A stretch of DNA of 33,046 nucleotides, taken from assembly GCA_031257115.1 (NCBI GenBank), contig JAIRPF010000026.1, positions 1 through 33,046 of the forward strand, read 5' to 3'. Positions 25,495 through 33,046 of this stretch are shown one piece after another (position 1 is the stretch's first letter; every line of letters begins with the position of its first letter). The notes beneath the pieces are model-generated. The model ran no database searches. It was not told the DNA's origin and worked only from the letters and a program-made list of their open reading frames with translations. The DNA is from Accumulibacter sp. (lineage in GTDB: Bacteria > Pseudomonadota > Gammaproteobacteria > Burkholderiales > Rhodocyclaceae). Both the position numbers and the translations under genes were made by a program.

Positions 25495-25878
25495 ACCAAT
25501 TTCACCTTGAAATATTCTAGGGGACTGACCAGAGCAGAGGATCATTTCTGATGATTTCAAGCGGTAGATGATAAATACGATTGAGATGATGGTCAACCCG
25601 AAGAGGTTTTTCCTATCCCATGTCTACAAGATCTTTCCGCTTTTTCCTTGCCAACGTCGAGCACTGCCTGGATTGCTTCAAGGTAAACAACGGATTTGAC
25701 GAAGGGGCGATAGAACACCCGCAACCCGCACGCGCAAGTATCGGTGGCGGTTTCTGATACGCAATCATTTTTTGTCAGATTCATGCTCTGTGTGGTGTAA
25801 TCAAGATGTTCCTGATTTGAAAAGTTCATATTTTGTTTTCAAAGTTCTGCGCCTGTGCGGTAACGACTTTGTATTTCG
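25495..25878. other. AT-rich spacer, no supported gene
   Basis: Between cysN and ogt the base composition falls and no known family is seen. A minus-strand frame at 25593-25829 (78 codons, MNFSNQEHLDYTTQ, then DTCACGLRVFYRPFVKS) has no good ribosome site; it could be a small gene or relic. Confidence 0.4.
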
Positions 25879-26463
25879 CTAAGACTTTTCGGGTTCATGC
25901 TGGTCTCCATAGCTGGTTTCGAGTGCCGTACCCTTTTTAGGCATAAACAATCGGGACATATCGACGCCCTCTAATTCAAGCAGCTTAATCTTTCTTTGAA
26001 CACCGCCGGCATAACCCGTCAAGCTGCCGTTTGCGCCGACAACCCGGTGGCAAGGAATAATAATCGATATGGGATTATGACCGACCGCCCCGCCTATCGC
26101 TTGGCTGGACATGCTTTCCCTGTTCATTTTTCTTGCCATTTTCTTTGCAATATCGCCGTAAGTGATGACTTTTCCATATGGTATTTCGCATAAAATGCTC
26201 CAAACGCCTTGCCGGAAATTCCCGCCAATAGGGGCCAATGGCAGTTCAGAAACAACAGGCTTTTCACCCGCAAAATATCGGTCCAACCATTTTTTCGCGG
26301 CGTCAAATATCGGCATATTATTGTTCGTGGTCATAGCTTTCGCTATGGCACCTCCATGATATTTCTGCCCTTCCATCCACAAGCCGACAAGGTTTTTGCC
26401 ATCACTGCCGCAAGCAAGCGTTATCGTTCCTATTGGAGAATGAAGTACCGTTGAATAGAACAT
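25879..26463 (-). CDS. ogt: Methylated-DNA--protein-cysteine methyltransferase
   Basis: 194 residues. The suicide DNA-repair enzyme moves the methyl group of O6-methylguanine to its own cysteine. Seen: N-terminal MFYSTVLHSPIGTITLA, the helix-turn-helix region FRQGVWSILCEIPYGKVITYGDIA, and the active site GHNPISIIIPCHRVVGANG with Cys138, then LTGYAGGVQRKIKLLELEG. It lies 13 bases after the ada/alkA-type gene, with AAGGG before its ATG, so the two form an operon. AT-richer than the sulfate operon and the Isc genes, it was probably acquired by transfer. Confidence 0.93.
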   Translation of the reverse strand: MFYSTVLHSPIGTITLACGSDGKNLVGLWMEGQKYHGGAIAKAMTTNNNMPIFDAAKKWLDRYFAGEKPVVSELPLAPIGGNFRQGVWSILCEIPYGKVITYGDIAKKMARKMNRESMSSQAIGGAVGHNPISIIIPCHRVVGANGSLTGYAGGVQRKIKLLELEGVDMSRLFMPKKGTALETSYGDQHEPEKS

Positions 26464-26476
26464 TTTCTCTCATCCC

Positions 26477-27955
26477 TTATAATGTGTTCCACAAATTGAC
26501 AGTAGCATAACTGCGCCACGGCCGCCACGCGTTCGCAATATTCAGCAGCTCTTTCGTTGAATGATTCGGAAGCGCTTTTTTTACGCCCATGTCTGTTTCA
26601 AGGAAAGAATCCGTCCATTCCATGGCGCGCATAGCGATATACTGCGCCGTCCAGCTCCCGATGCCGCGAATTTTCATCAGCTTTTTCATTTCTTCCTCCG
26701 GTTGAACGCAAACCCCCAAATCAATCTCTCCTTGTGCCAATGCCCGCGCCAATTCACGAATCGTTCTGGATCGCGCCCCTGTAACGCCTAAAGCGCCAAG
26801 ATTGTTTTTAACGTCATCACCCATCGCAAGAATAATCTCTGGTGAAGGGAAAATATAACCCAAGCCTGCTATATCTTCCTGAATGGGCGTACCGTATGTA
26901 TTTACAATCCTCGCCGCCAGCGTGCCTGCCGCCTTTACAGTGATCTGTTGTCCAAGCACCGCGCGAACCGACATTTCAAAAACATCAAAGCAACCCGGAA
27001 GCCGTGTCCCCAGAACACATAGACCAGGGCGTATTTCGTTCATGCTTTGAAGCGTTTCGTATATCGCATAAGGGTCAGAGTACAAGTCGAACAAATGCCG
27101 CACTCTTGCCAAAACTTGCGGCAAAACAGGGAGTAAGGTTTCGCTTATTGTGACAGTCAAGGCGTTTTGCCCGGGTTTGTGACCTACCCGCATCCAACCA
27201 ACCACCGATTTCCCTTCGGCAGTTTCCAATTGTACGGTGCGCATATATTCGCCATCATGAACCAACTCAACACCCTTTATCGCCCGGTCTCCGAAAAAAT
27301 TCAGTATTTGCGCCCAACGATAAGGAGGGCGATAACCCAGAGTCAGGGTAATATCGTTGTTTTGCCTTTTTTCTTTCGTTTGCTTTTCCCTTAACCCTGT
27401 CGGGGAAAGACGGTAATATTTCTTGAAAAGGTCATTGAAACGGCGCAAACTGCCGAAACCGGAAGCCATTGCGACTTCAAGCACCGATAAATTCGTGTCA
27501 GTAAGCAAATTTTTAGCAAGGAGCAAACGGCACGTTTGCAGATACTGGACAGGCGGCACATTGTATTCCGCTGTGAATACCCGGCGCAAATGCCTGTCCG
27601 TACAGCCAAGCTGTCCGGCCATGTCGTCTAATTTTTGTCCGCTCCCGCACTCTCCCTCTAGCATTCTCGCCGCTCTGTATGCCAAATCAGTGGTAGCGTC
27701 GGTAACTGAATGGCCAGGGGCAAGTTCGGGTCTGCACAAAAGACACGGACGGTATCCAGCTTGCTCGGCTTCTGCCGCGGTATGGTAAAAAGTACAGTTT
27801 TCGGCTTTGGGCTGTTTTGCCCGACAAACAGGGCGACAATATATCCCCGTGGACGATATGCCGACGAAGAAACGTCCATCAAAGCGGACGTCCTTTGCCT
27901 TGAACGCCTCATACAAGCCACCGTCATTTATCACCATATTTATTTCCACATCCAA
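26477..27955 (-). CDS. Ada-AraC-AlkA fusion: methyl-responsive regulator and 3-methyladenine DNA glycosylase
   Basis: 492 residues (486 if started at the ATG at 27937). Order: an Ada-type zinc domain with Cys40, Cys44, Cys71 and Cys74, in the same spacing as Ada's metal site whose first cysteine takes methyl from phosphotriesters; an AraC-type HTH (LDDMAGQLGCTDRHLRRVF to FGSLRRFNDLFKKYY); the AlkA N-terminal domain (LTLGYRPPYRWAQILNFF); and an HhH-GPD glycosylase domain (VRAVLGQQITVKAAGTLAARIV, hairpin KIRGIGSWTAQYIAMR) with catalytic Asp455 in LETDMGVKKAL. It senses alkylation damage, likely activates itself and ogt, and excises alkylated bases. Complete, with low GC for this window. Confidence 0.92.
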   Translation of the reverse strand: MDVEINMVINDGGLYEAFKAKDVRFDGRFFVGISSTGIYCRPVCRAKQPKAENCTFYHTAAEAEQAGYRPCLLCRPELAPGHSVTDATTDLAYRAARMLEGECGSGQKLDDMAGQLGCTDRHLRRVFTAEYNVPPVQYLQTCRLLLAKNLLTDTNLSVLEVAMASGFGSLRRFNDLFKKYYRLSPTGLREKQTKEKRQNNDITLTLGYRPPYRWAQILNFFGDRAIKGVELVHDGEYMRTVQLETAEGKSVVGWMRVGHKPGQNALTVTISETLLPVLPQVLARVRHLFDLYSDPYAIYETLQSMNEIRPGLCVLGTRLPGCFDVFEMSVRAVLGQQITVKAAGTLAARIVNTYGTPIQEDIAGLGYIFPSPEIILAMGDDVKNNLGALGVTGARSRTIRELARALAQGEIDLGVCVQPEEEMKKLMKIRGIGSWTAQYIAMRAMEWTDSFLETDMGVKKALPNHSTKELLNIANAWRPWRSYATVNLWNTL

Positions 27956-28059
27956 CTTTTTTAGATTGTATTACGTTTTCCATAAATATCTCGCTGCTTT
28001 CGGACATGGTATTTGGGTGGGTATTTTAACTGACAGGGTGAGGGACAGGAAAAGCCCAC

Positions 28060-28780
28060 TTGGCAATTCAAAAAAACGAATGGGAAATCTTGCAAGCATG
28101 CGAACCTCAGCCCGCCAAGGCGTCTCTTCCGGCATCGGCCCTGCCATCTTCGGCACGCTCTCCGGCGGTCGGCAACGATACGACACGGGTTCGCATATTC
28201 ACATGTCCGGCCGTCACTGTTGGCCGGGCTGTTCCGGTGCGCCAGCCTGACGCCGGGACGCTTGACGGTGGGCGCATTTTCTGAATACGGCACACGGATT
28301 CCTGCGACACCTATAATTCTTTCAGCAACGCGGTTTCCGTGTACGGCGACGGCAATACGTACCACATTGGTGGCGGCATTCTGGGCCGTATGGACTTTGT
28401 GAACACCGGGCCAAGCATATATACATGCCGAAGCGTCAGACCGGACAGGCGCGGGCTACATCTGAAACATCATGGACGCCGCTTCTCTCGACCTCTACGG
28501 CGATACTTCTGGATGCGGCAGGAAGGCGACTCCATGCGCCTGTCCACTGGTGCCCCCGGAAATTCAAGGACACGGACTTCTCCCGCCCGCGCTTCGACGG
28601 ACGTACGCGAGCCGCGACGAATGGCTATGACACAGACTCGCCATCCCCGCGCGGCGATACCGGCATTGGTCCTTCAATCTCTCGCAGACAGTGCCGCTGT
28701 CGTTTGACCTTGAGGCGCGGGGCCATGCGAGGAAAAGTGAGGGGGTGACCGGGACATTGCAGGCCAGATTTGAATTTTAG
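28060..28780 (+). pseudogene. Autotransporter beta-barrel domain, multiply frameshifted
   Basis: Pieces in three frames read in the order of an autotransporter C-terminal barrel: IFGTLSGGRQRYDTGSHIHM (about 28150), LTPGRLTVGAFSEYGT (about 28250), SVYGDGNTYHIGGGILGRMD (about 28335), YFWMRQEGDSMRLSTG (about 28505), ATNGYDTDSPSPRGDTGIG (about 28620), and EGVTGTLQARFEF-like codons ending with Phe at the TAG (28778-28780), as outer-membrane proteins do. The known domain would be about 270 residues; only part remains, with several frame changes and internal losses. No passenger domain is left. It adjoins the transferred repair genes. Confidence 0.75.
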
Positions 28781-29317
28781 CGGCGTACCATAAGCAAATA
28801 TCCGACCATACTCATGCGTAGCGCGGCGTCGATAACGACGGTTCGCGCCGCGCTCGTTCTTATGCCCTGAAAACCGCGCCCGCCGCCATCGGCCCGTCAA
28901 TTTTTCCCCCTCTTCCTTCCTCCTGTTCGTCCAATGCGTTCAATAGCCTTCCGCAACGTCCCGAAAATTTAGGGGTATTCGCAGGGGTAAAAATTTTGGG
29001 TCTTGACTGGTACACCGAAAACAGCTTTACAAGCTGACGAAATTTTGCCCTCGGGCGAGAAAGTTTTCACTGGCCAATTTGGGAGTTCGCTTTGAGGAGC
29101 ATAGGGAAAATATCACCGCGTAGGTGTCACGCATCGAAGCGGCATCACCTGTAAGGATGCTGTCACCTTCTCATGCGGCGGGCGTCAGGGGCGAGCGCGG
29201 CGCGGCCCGCCGTTTCCGACGCCGCGCCGCTCATGTGATTTCTTGTCAAAAAACATAGACGCTGCCGCGGCAAATGTCATGACCGCCCCGGAGAACCGGA
29301 ATCCTTGCCCCGGATGC
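28781..29317. other. Spacer with no recognisable gene
   Basis: About 540 bases of mixed composition. No frame gives a known protein and no ribosome site with a convincing frame was found. An AT-rich patch lies near 28970-29060. It may be further relic DNA from the broken autotransporter region. Confidence 0.5.
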
Positions 29318-29449
29318 TCATGGCGCGGCCGGTTTTCCCTTGCTGGTTCCGGTCGAGCCAGTTCCGGCGGGAGGTTTCGCCATGAGATAGGCCGCGGCCT
29401 TGCCGTTTTTCTTCTCCAGCGCCACATCCAGAGGCAAGCTGCCGTCTGC
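29318..29449 (-). pseudogene. Ankyrin-repeat protein C-terminal fragment
   Basis: Read on the minus strand, 43 codons give ADGSLPLDVALEKKNGKAAA then YLMAKPPAGTGSTG and a stop at 29318-29320. The DGSLPLDVALEKKNGKAAAYL part is a clear last ankyrin repeat. Codons before it are replaced by an R2 repeat starting at 29450, so the gene has lost its 5' part. Confidence 0.6.
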
Positions 29450-29512
29450 TGGGAGGTGTCGCGCCGAAGGCATGACGGAAGGAGTTTGGCGGTTGAATTC
29501 CCAAACGCGAAC
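29450..29512. repeat. R2 dispersed repeat
   Basis: GGGAGGTGTCGCGCCGAAGG, then CATGACGGAAGGAGT and GGCGGTTGAAT, as at 9450-9515 and 10445-10505. It borders the ankyrin fragment and runs into the R1 element, as it does in the composite at 9427-9554. Confidence 0.7.
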
Positions 29513-29525
29513 AAACAGGGAAAAT

Positions 29526-29649
29526 CGTCATTCCCGCGCAGGCGGGAATCCAGTTGATTATTCCAGCCCAAAGGGCTGCAAATTAAAAAGATGCGGCGCT
29601 TCGCGCCGGAAAGTAGACGCTGGATTCCCGCTTCTGCGGGAATGACGGG
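29526..29649. repeat. R1 element, full MITE-like copy
   Basis: About 124 bases. Left end CGTCATTCCCGCGCAGGC then GGGAATCCAG; right end CTGGATTCCCGCTTCTGC then GGGAATGACGG, so the ends are inverted copies. Inside are CCAGCCCAAAGGGCTG and the hairpin GGCGCTTCGCGCC. Same plan as 11962-12087. Confidence 0.8.
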
Positions 29650-29683
29650 AAAAGGAACGGTCATCACTTGAACCGGAAACGCT

Positions 29684-30196
29684 CTAATCGGTCGTCCGAT
29701 TCGGGTAAGCGGCGCTTTTTCCGGCCACGGCGTCGATCAGTCCACGCCCCGCCGCCTCGCACAGATCGAGTACGCGCTCGAACCCTTCCGCGTTGCCGTA
29801 ATAGGGGTCGGGAATTTCCCGCTGCCCCGCCCCGCCAGCGAAATCCATGAACAGCCCCAGTCTGTCGCGCAGGTCGGGCGGGCACCTGTCGCGCAGGTAT
29901 TCCAGATTTTGACGATCCATCGCCAGGATACGGTCGAACCGGGCGAAATCCCCGTCGACCAGCCGCCGGGCGCGCAGGCCGCCGAGGTCGTAGCCGCGTT
30001 TCGCCGCGGCCTTTACCATGCGCGGGTCCGGGCGTCCGCCTTCGCCGTGGGCGTGCGTACCCGCCGAATCGGCCTCCAGGACGCGCGACAGCCCCGCTTT
30101 TCCGGCCTTCGTTCTGACGATGGCCTCGGCGGCGGGCGAACGGCAGATATTGCCCATGCAAACGAACAGGATTCTGTATTTTTTCATCTGTTTCAA
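29684..30196 (-). CDS. Low-molecular-weight protein-tyrosine phosphatase
   Basis: 170 residues (167 if started at the second ATG-Lys, 30187). The phosphate loop is VCMGNICRSP, with nucleophile Cys13 and Arg19 in the C-x5-R-S pattern, near the N-terminus as the family requires. The general-acid loop is IPDPYYGNAEGFERVL. Middle marks are SAGTHAHGEGGRPDPR and FDRILAMDRQN. It removes phosphate from tyrosine or low-mass substrates. The length is slightly above the usual 150-160. It lies 94 bases after iscX on the same strand and may be read through from the Isc genes. With no exopolysaccharide genes near, a housekeeping role is likely. Confidence 0.93.
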   Translation of the reverse strand: MKQMKKYRILFVCMGNICRSPAAEAIVRTKAGKAGLSRVLEADSAGTHAHGEGGRPDPRMVKAAAKRGYDLGGLRARRLVDGDFARFDRILAMDRQNLEYLRDRCPPDLRDRLGLFMDFAGGAGQREIPDPYYGNAEGFERVLDLCEAAGRGLIDAVAGKSAAYPNRTTD

Positions 30197-30290
30197 ACCG
30201 TCGATAAATGTTCCGGATTCGATGACGCCGGCGGCCCGCCAAACGTCCGGCGCGGTGATCCTCTTTGCCCGGCGGCGCGCTCCGGCATCG

Positions 30291-30485
30291 TCACCGCGCC
30301 TCGTCCATCCACGCCTGCTGGACGGCTTCGAGGATTTTTTCGCCGCAACGCCGGTGATCGTCGTCGAAGCCCGGCAGTTCCTCGATCCAGCGCATCAGGT
30401 CGACGAAATTCACCCTGGCCGGATCGACATCCGGGCGCGCCTCGGCCAATCCGACGGCAATCTCGCCGACATCCGTCCATTTCAT
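30291..30485 (-). CDS. iscX: Fe-S assembly protein IscX
   Basis: 64 residues, the normal size. Begins [20 protein letters not shown] and contains VNFVDLMRWIEELPGFDDD, then CGEKILEAVQQAWMDEA at the end, the acidic face used to bind IscS. IscX modulates cysteine desulfurase activity and may carry iron. Its ATG overlaps the ferredoxin stop by 4 bases (ATGA), as expected in the isc operon. Confidence 0.93.
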   Translation of the reverse strand: MKWTDVGEIAVGLAEARPDVDPARVNFVDLMRWIEELPGFDDDHRRCGEKILEAVQQAWMDEAR

Positions 30486-30823
30486 CGTTTTCTCTCCTTG
30501 ACCATGTTGATCGAATAACGTGGAATCTCGACGACCAGCGGCGTCCCGGCGACGAGCGCCTGGCAGGAGAGCCGCGAATGGGGTTCCAGCCCCCAGGCTT
30601 TGTCGAGCCGGTCCTCTTCCTCTTCCCCGGCGGGCGCCAGCCCCTCGAATCCTTCCCGGACGACGACGTGGCACGTCGTGCAGGCGCAGGACATTTCGCA
30701 GGCGTGTTCGATGGGGATTCCGTTGTCGACCAGATTCCGGCAGAGTGACTCGCCTTCCTTCGCCTCGATGACCGCGCCTTCCGGGCAGATTTCGGCGTGC
30801 GGCAGTACGATGATTTGCGTCAT
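30482..30823 (-). CDS. fdx: ISC-system 2Fe-2S ferredoxin
   Basis: 113 residues. Cluster ligands are in [15 protein letters not shown] (C-x5-C-x2-C) and the distant SRLSCQALV. The segment [20 protein letters not shown] is a hallmark of Isc-type adrenodoxin-like ferredoxins. It supplies electrons for Fe-S cluster building on IscU. The start overlaps the hscA stop and the stop overlaps the iscX start, each by 4 bases, so the three are translationally coupled. Confidence 0.95.
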   Translation of the reverse strand: MTQIIVLPHAEICPEGAVIEAKEGESLCRNLVDNGIPIEHACEMSCACTTCHVVVREGFEGLAPAGEEEEDRLDKAWGLEPHSRLSCQALVAGTPLVVEIPRYSINMVKERKR

Positions 30824-32721
30824 GCGCGCTCTCCCGCTTTTCCGGCGGCGTCCAGGATGTCGAGTTCCTCGATCCGCTTTCCGGCCATCGCCCGCCGGAT
30901 CGTCCTGTCCATGCGCCGGGCGGCGAAAGCGCGGGTCGCCGTTTCGAGGTCGTTCATCGCCCGCGCGATCTGGCGGCGATCCTCGCCCAGGGCCGCAGCC
31001 TGCAGCCGGGCCACCGCGATTTCGATCGCCTTGTGCTGATCGTCCGCCAGCAAGTCGCGGTCGTTCCTGACGGCCGACTGGACGGCTTCGATCAGGCGCT
31101 GCGCCTCGACCTGCGTTTCTTTCAGCGCGCGCCGCAGCGCGTCGTCCTTCGAGTGGGCCAGCGAAGCCTTGAGCATGGTGGCGACCTCGTCGTCCGACAG
31201 CCCATAGGAGGGCTTGACCGCGACGCCGGCTTCCACGCCGGAGGTTTGCTCGCGCGCCGTCACGGCCAGCAGGCCGTCGGCGTCGACCTGGAAAGTCACG
31301 CGGATGCGCGCGGCGCCGGCCACCATCGGCGGAATGCCGCGCAACTCGAAACGCGCGAGCGAACGGCAATCCGCCGCCAGCTCGCGCTCGCCCTGCACGA
31401 CGTGCAAGGCCATCGCCGTCTGTCCGTCGCGGAAGGTCGTGAATTCCTGGGCGCGCGCCGCCGGGATCGTGGAATTGCGCGGGATCAGCTTTTCCACCAG
31501 TCCGCCCATCGTCTCGACGCCGAGGGAAAGCGCGGTGACGTCGAGCAGCAGCCAGTCGTCCCCCGCGCCGCGATTGCCGGCCAGCAGATTGGCCTGCGTC
31601 GCCGCGCCGAGAGCGACCACCTTGTCGGGATCGAGATTGTTCAGCGGCTGGCACCGGAAAAACTCGCCGACGGCGCGCTGGATCTGCGGCATTCGCGTCG
31701 CCCCGCCGACCATGACCACGCCCTTGACGTCGGCGACCGTCAGCCCCGCGTCGCGCAGCGCCTTCCTGACGGGGCCGATGGTCTTGGCCACCAGCGTCCG
31801 GGTGATCTCGGTAAAAATCTCGGTGGTCAATTCGAGATCGACCAGTTCGCCGCTGGAGAGGCGCGCGCCGATCGGCGCCACGCCGTGGCCGGTCAGGTAT
31901 TCCTTGGCCTCGCGCGCGCACGTCCGCAGCAGGCTCGCGTCCTCGGCGGACAGGGGTTTCAGGCCCGCCGCGTCGAGAATCCAGCAGAAAATGCGATGAT
32001 CGAAATCGTCGCCGCCCAGCGCCGAATCGCCACCCGTCGCCAGCACCTCGAAAACGCCGCGCGAGAGCCGGAGAATCGAGATGTCGAAAGTTCCGCCGCC
32101 CAGATCGTAGACCGCGTAGACGCCTTCCGCGGCGTTGTCCAGGCCGTAGGCGATCGCCGCGGCCGTCGGTTCGTTGAGGAGCCGCAGCACGGAAAGCCCG
32201 GCCAAGCGGGCCGCGTCCTTGGTCGCCTGACGCTGCGCGTCGTCGAAATACGCCGGCACGGTAATCACCGCGCCCACCAGCTCGCCACCCAGCGAACGCT
32301 CGGCGCGCAAACGCAGGACGCGCAGGATTTCGGCGGAAACCTCGACCGGGCTTTTCACGCCGGCCGCCGTCCCCAGCCGCACCATGCCCGGCGCGTCCTG
32401 GAATTCGTAGGGCAGCGATTCCCGATGGGCGAGGTCCCGGAGGCCGCGCCCCATGAAACGCTTGACCGAGGCGATCGTGTTGCGCGGATCGCGCGTCTGC
32501 TCGGCCAGCGCCTCATGCCCGACGCGAACCGTTCCGTCCGGAAGATAGCGCACGACCGACGGCAGCAAGGGGCGGCCAAGCTCGTCGCTCAACACCGCGG
32601 CCAGACCGCTGCGCACGGCTGCAACCAGCGAATTGGTCGTCCCCAGGTCGATGCCGACCGCCAGCTTGTGCTGATGCGGCGCGGCGGATTCACCGGGTTC
32701 GGCGATTTGCAGGAGAGCCAT
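30820..32721 (-). CDS. hscA: Fe-S assembly chaperone HscA (Hsp70 family)
   Basis: 633 residues, a little longer than usual (about 620) because of the N-terminal leader before [18 protein letters not shown]. Hsp70 marks: phosphate 1 [49 protein letters not shown], and the linker/substrate region [20 protein letters not shown], then a helical lid rich in arginine. With HscB it helps pass clusters from IscU to targets by an ATP cycle. It overlaps fdx. The usual hscB neighbour is absent from the 325 bases upstream that the window shows; instead there is repeat DNA. GGATGA precedes the ATG. Confidence 0.95.
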   Translation of the reverse strand: MALLQIAEPGESAAPHQHKLAVGIDLGTTNSLVAAVRSGLAAVLSDELGRPLLPSVVRYLPDGTVRVGHEALAEQTRDPRNTIASVKRFMGRGLRDLAHRESLPYEFQDAPGMVRLGTAAGVKSPVEVSAEILRVLRLRAERSLGGELVGAVITVPAYFDDAQRQATKDAARLAGLSVLRLLNEPTAAAIAYGLDNAAEGVYAVYDLGGGTFDISILRLSRGVFEVLATGGDSALGGDDFDHRIFCWILDAAGLKPLSAEDASLLRTCAREAKEYLTGHGVAPIGARLSSGELVDLELTTEIFTEITRTLVAKTIGPVRKALRDAGLTVADVKGVVMVGGATRMPQIQRAVGEFFRCQPLNNLDPDKVVALGAATQANLLAGNRGAGDDWLLLDVTALSLGVETMGGLVEKLIPRNSTIPAARAQEFTTFRDGQTAMALHVVQGERELAADCRSLARFELRGIPPMVAGAARIRVTFQVDADGLLAVTAREQTSGVEAGVAVKPSYGLSDDEVATMLKASLAHSKDDALRRALKETQVEAQRLIEAVQSAVRNDRDLLADDQHKAIEIAVARLQAAALGEDRRQIARAMNDLETATRAFAARRMDRTIRRAMAGKRIEELDILDAAGKAGERA

Positions 32722-33046
32722 TTTTCATCCATGAAAAGCAAAACATGGAGATTGTATCGAATGACGCCGGGGCCGGCGAAGTCAGTTTTCCCCGCGAAGG
32801 GCATTTTCGATCCAGCACGCACCGGCTTGCGGCGCTTCGCGCCGGAGAGTACGCACTGGATTCCCGCTTTCGCGGGAATGACGGAGAGAGGGGCGGGCGG
32901 TGGCGGTTCGCGTGGGGTGCGGAGCGTGATTTCCAGTGCTTGCGGATTTCCGAAACAAGATTTTTGGTTCGCGCTGGAAATTTTTTTCTGCCTCGCCATT
33001 GGATTCGCCGTTTCACATGGATAAAATGGATAGCCGTGGTATGTCT
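32722..33046. other. Spacer upstream of hscA with an R1 half copy
   Basis: No gene is seen. At 32828-32883 is an R1 half: GGCGCTTCGCGCC followed by CTGGATTCCCGCTTTCGC and GGGAATGACGG. AT-rich DNA at 32950-33046 could hold a promoter for hscA, but no clear boxes were found. Confidence 0.6.

Noticed and set aside
31033-33024. A 663-codon open frame on the plus strand
   Set aside because: It is antisense to hscA, whose motifs and overlap with fdx are unmistakable.

Overview
The window looks like the chromosome of a GC-rich, Gram-negative proteobacterium, most likely a betaproteobacterium (Rhodocyclales-like is my inference). The reasons are the hscA-fdx-iscX order of the Isc iron-sulfur operon, a CysTWA/CysH/CysDN sulfate cluster with a four-cysteine APS reductase, a DcuC-type carrier, autotransporter remains, and many short dispersed repeats built on TTCCCGC-N4-GCGGGAAT. 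DcuC and a 2-hydroxyacyl-CoA dehydratase activase suggest at least partly anaerobic life. No tRNA, rRNA, CRISPR array or intact transposase was found.

Layout. 1-4190: an envelope-type operon with a 5'-truncated FlgT/LPP20-like protein, a lipoprotein, a large FlgT/CsgG-like protein with a retropepsin-type aspartic protease domain inserted into it, and a tiny lipoprotein. The lipoprotein and the large protein share a duplicated 43-residue module. This is the best candidate for an undescribed system. 4451-5776: an orphan dehydratase activase convergent with an Smr-domain protein. 6051-9287: an XRE regulator divergent from dcuC and an M20 hydrolase, with a palindromic operator candidate over the dcuC promoter. 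9288-12490: small conserved genes (YhcH-like protein, cysteine-rich 66-residue protein, DHCW cupin, ArsC) set in repeat-rich spacers.

12493-18239: a sigma54 activator followed by a GntP-type permease, a CoA-transferase and an SDR dehydrogenase, which together look like a 3-hydroxybutyrate (or related hydroxy acid) catabolic locus. It seems to be decaying: the activator has GACTGA in place of GAFTGA, the permease is frameshifted, and the CoA-transferase lacks part of its N-terminus. A strongly structured non-coding segment, resembling an IS200/IS605- or IscB-associated RNA without its nuclease gene, lies between activator and permease. 18718-25494: a compact seven-gene sulfate uptake and activation operon (sbp-cysT-cysW-cysA-cysH-cysD-cysN) with overlapping or abutting genes.

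25495-29660: an accessory region. A visibly AT-richer ada/alkA-ogt alkylation-repair pair is followed by the multiply frameshifted remains of an autotransporter beta-barrel, a stretch with no recognisable gene, and an ankyrin fragment cut off by a dispersed repeat. 29684-32721: hscA-fdx-iscX with 4-base overlaps, then a low-molecular-weight tyrosine phosphatase, all on the minus strand. hscB is not directly upstream of hscA; that spacer holds another repeat copy up to the window edge.
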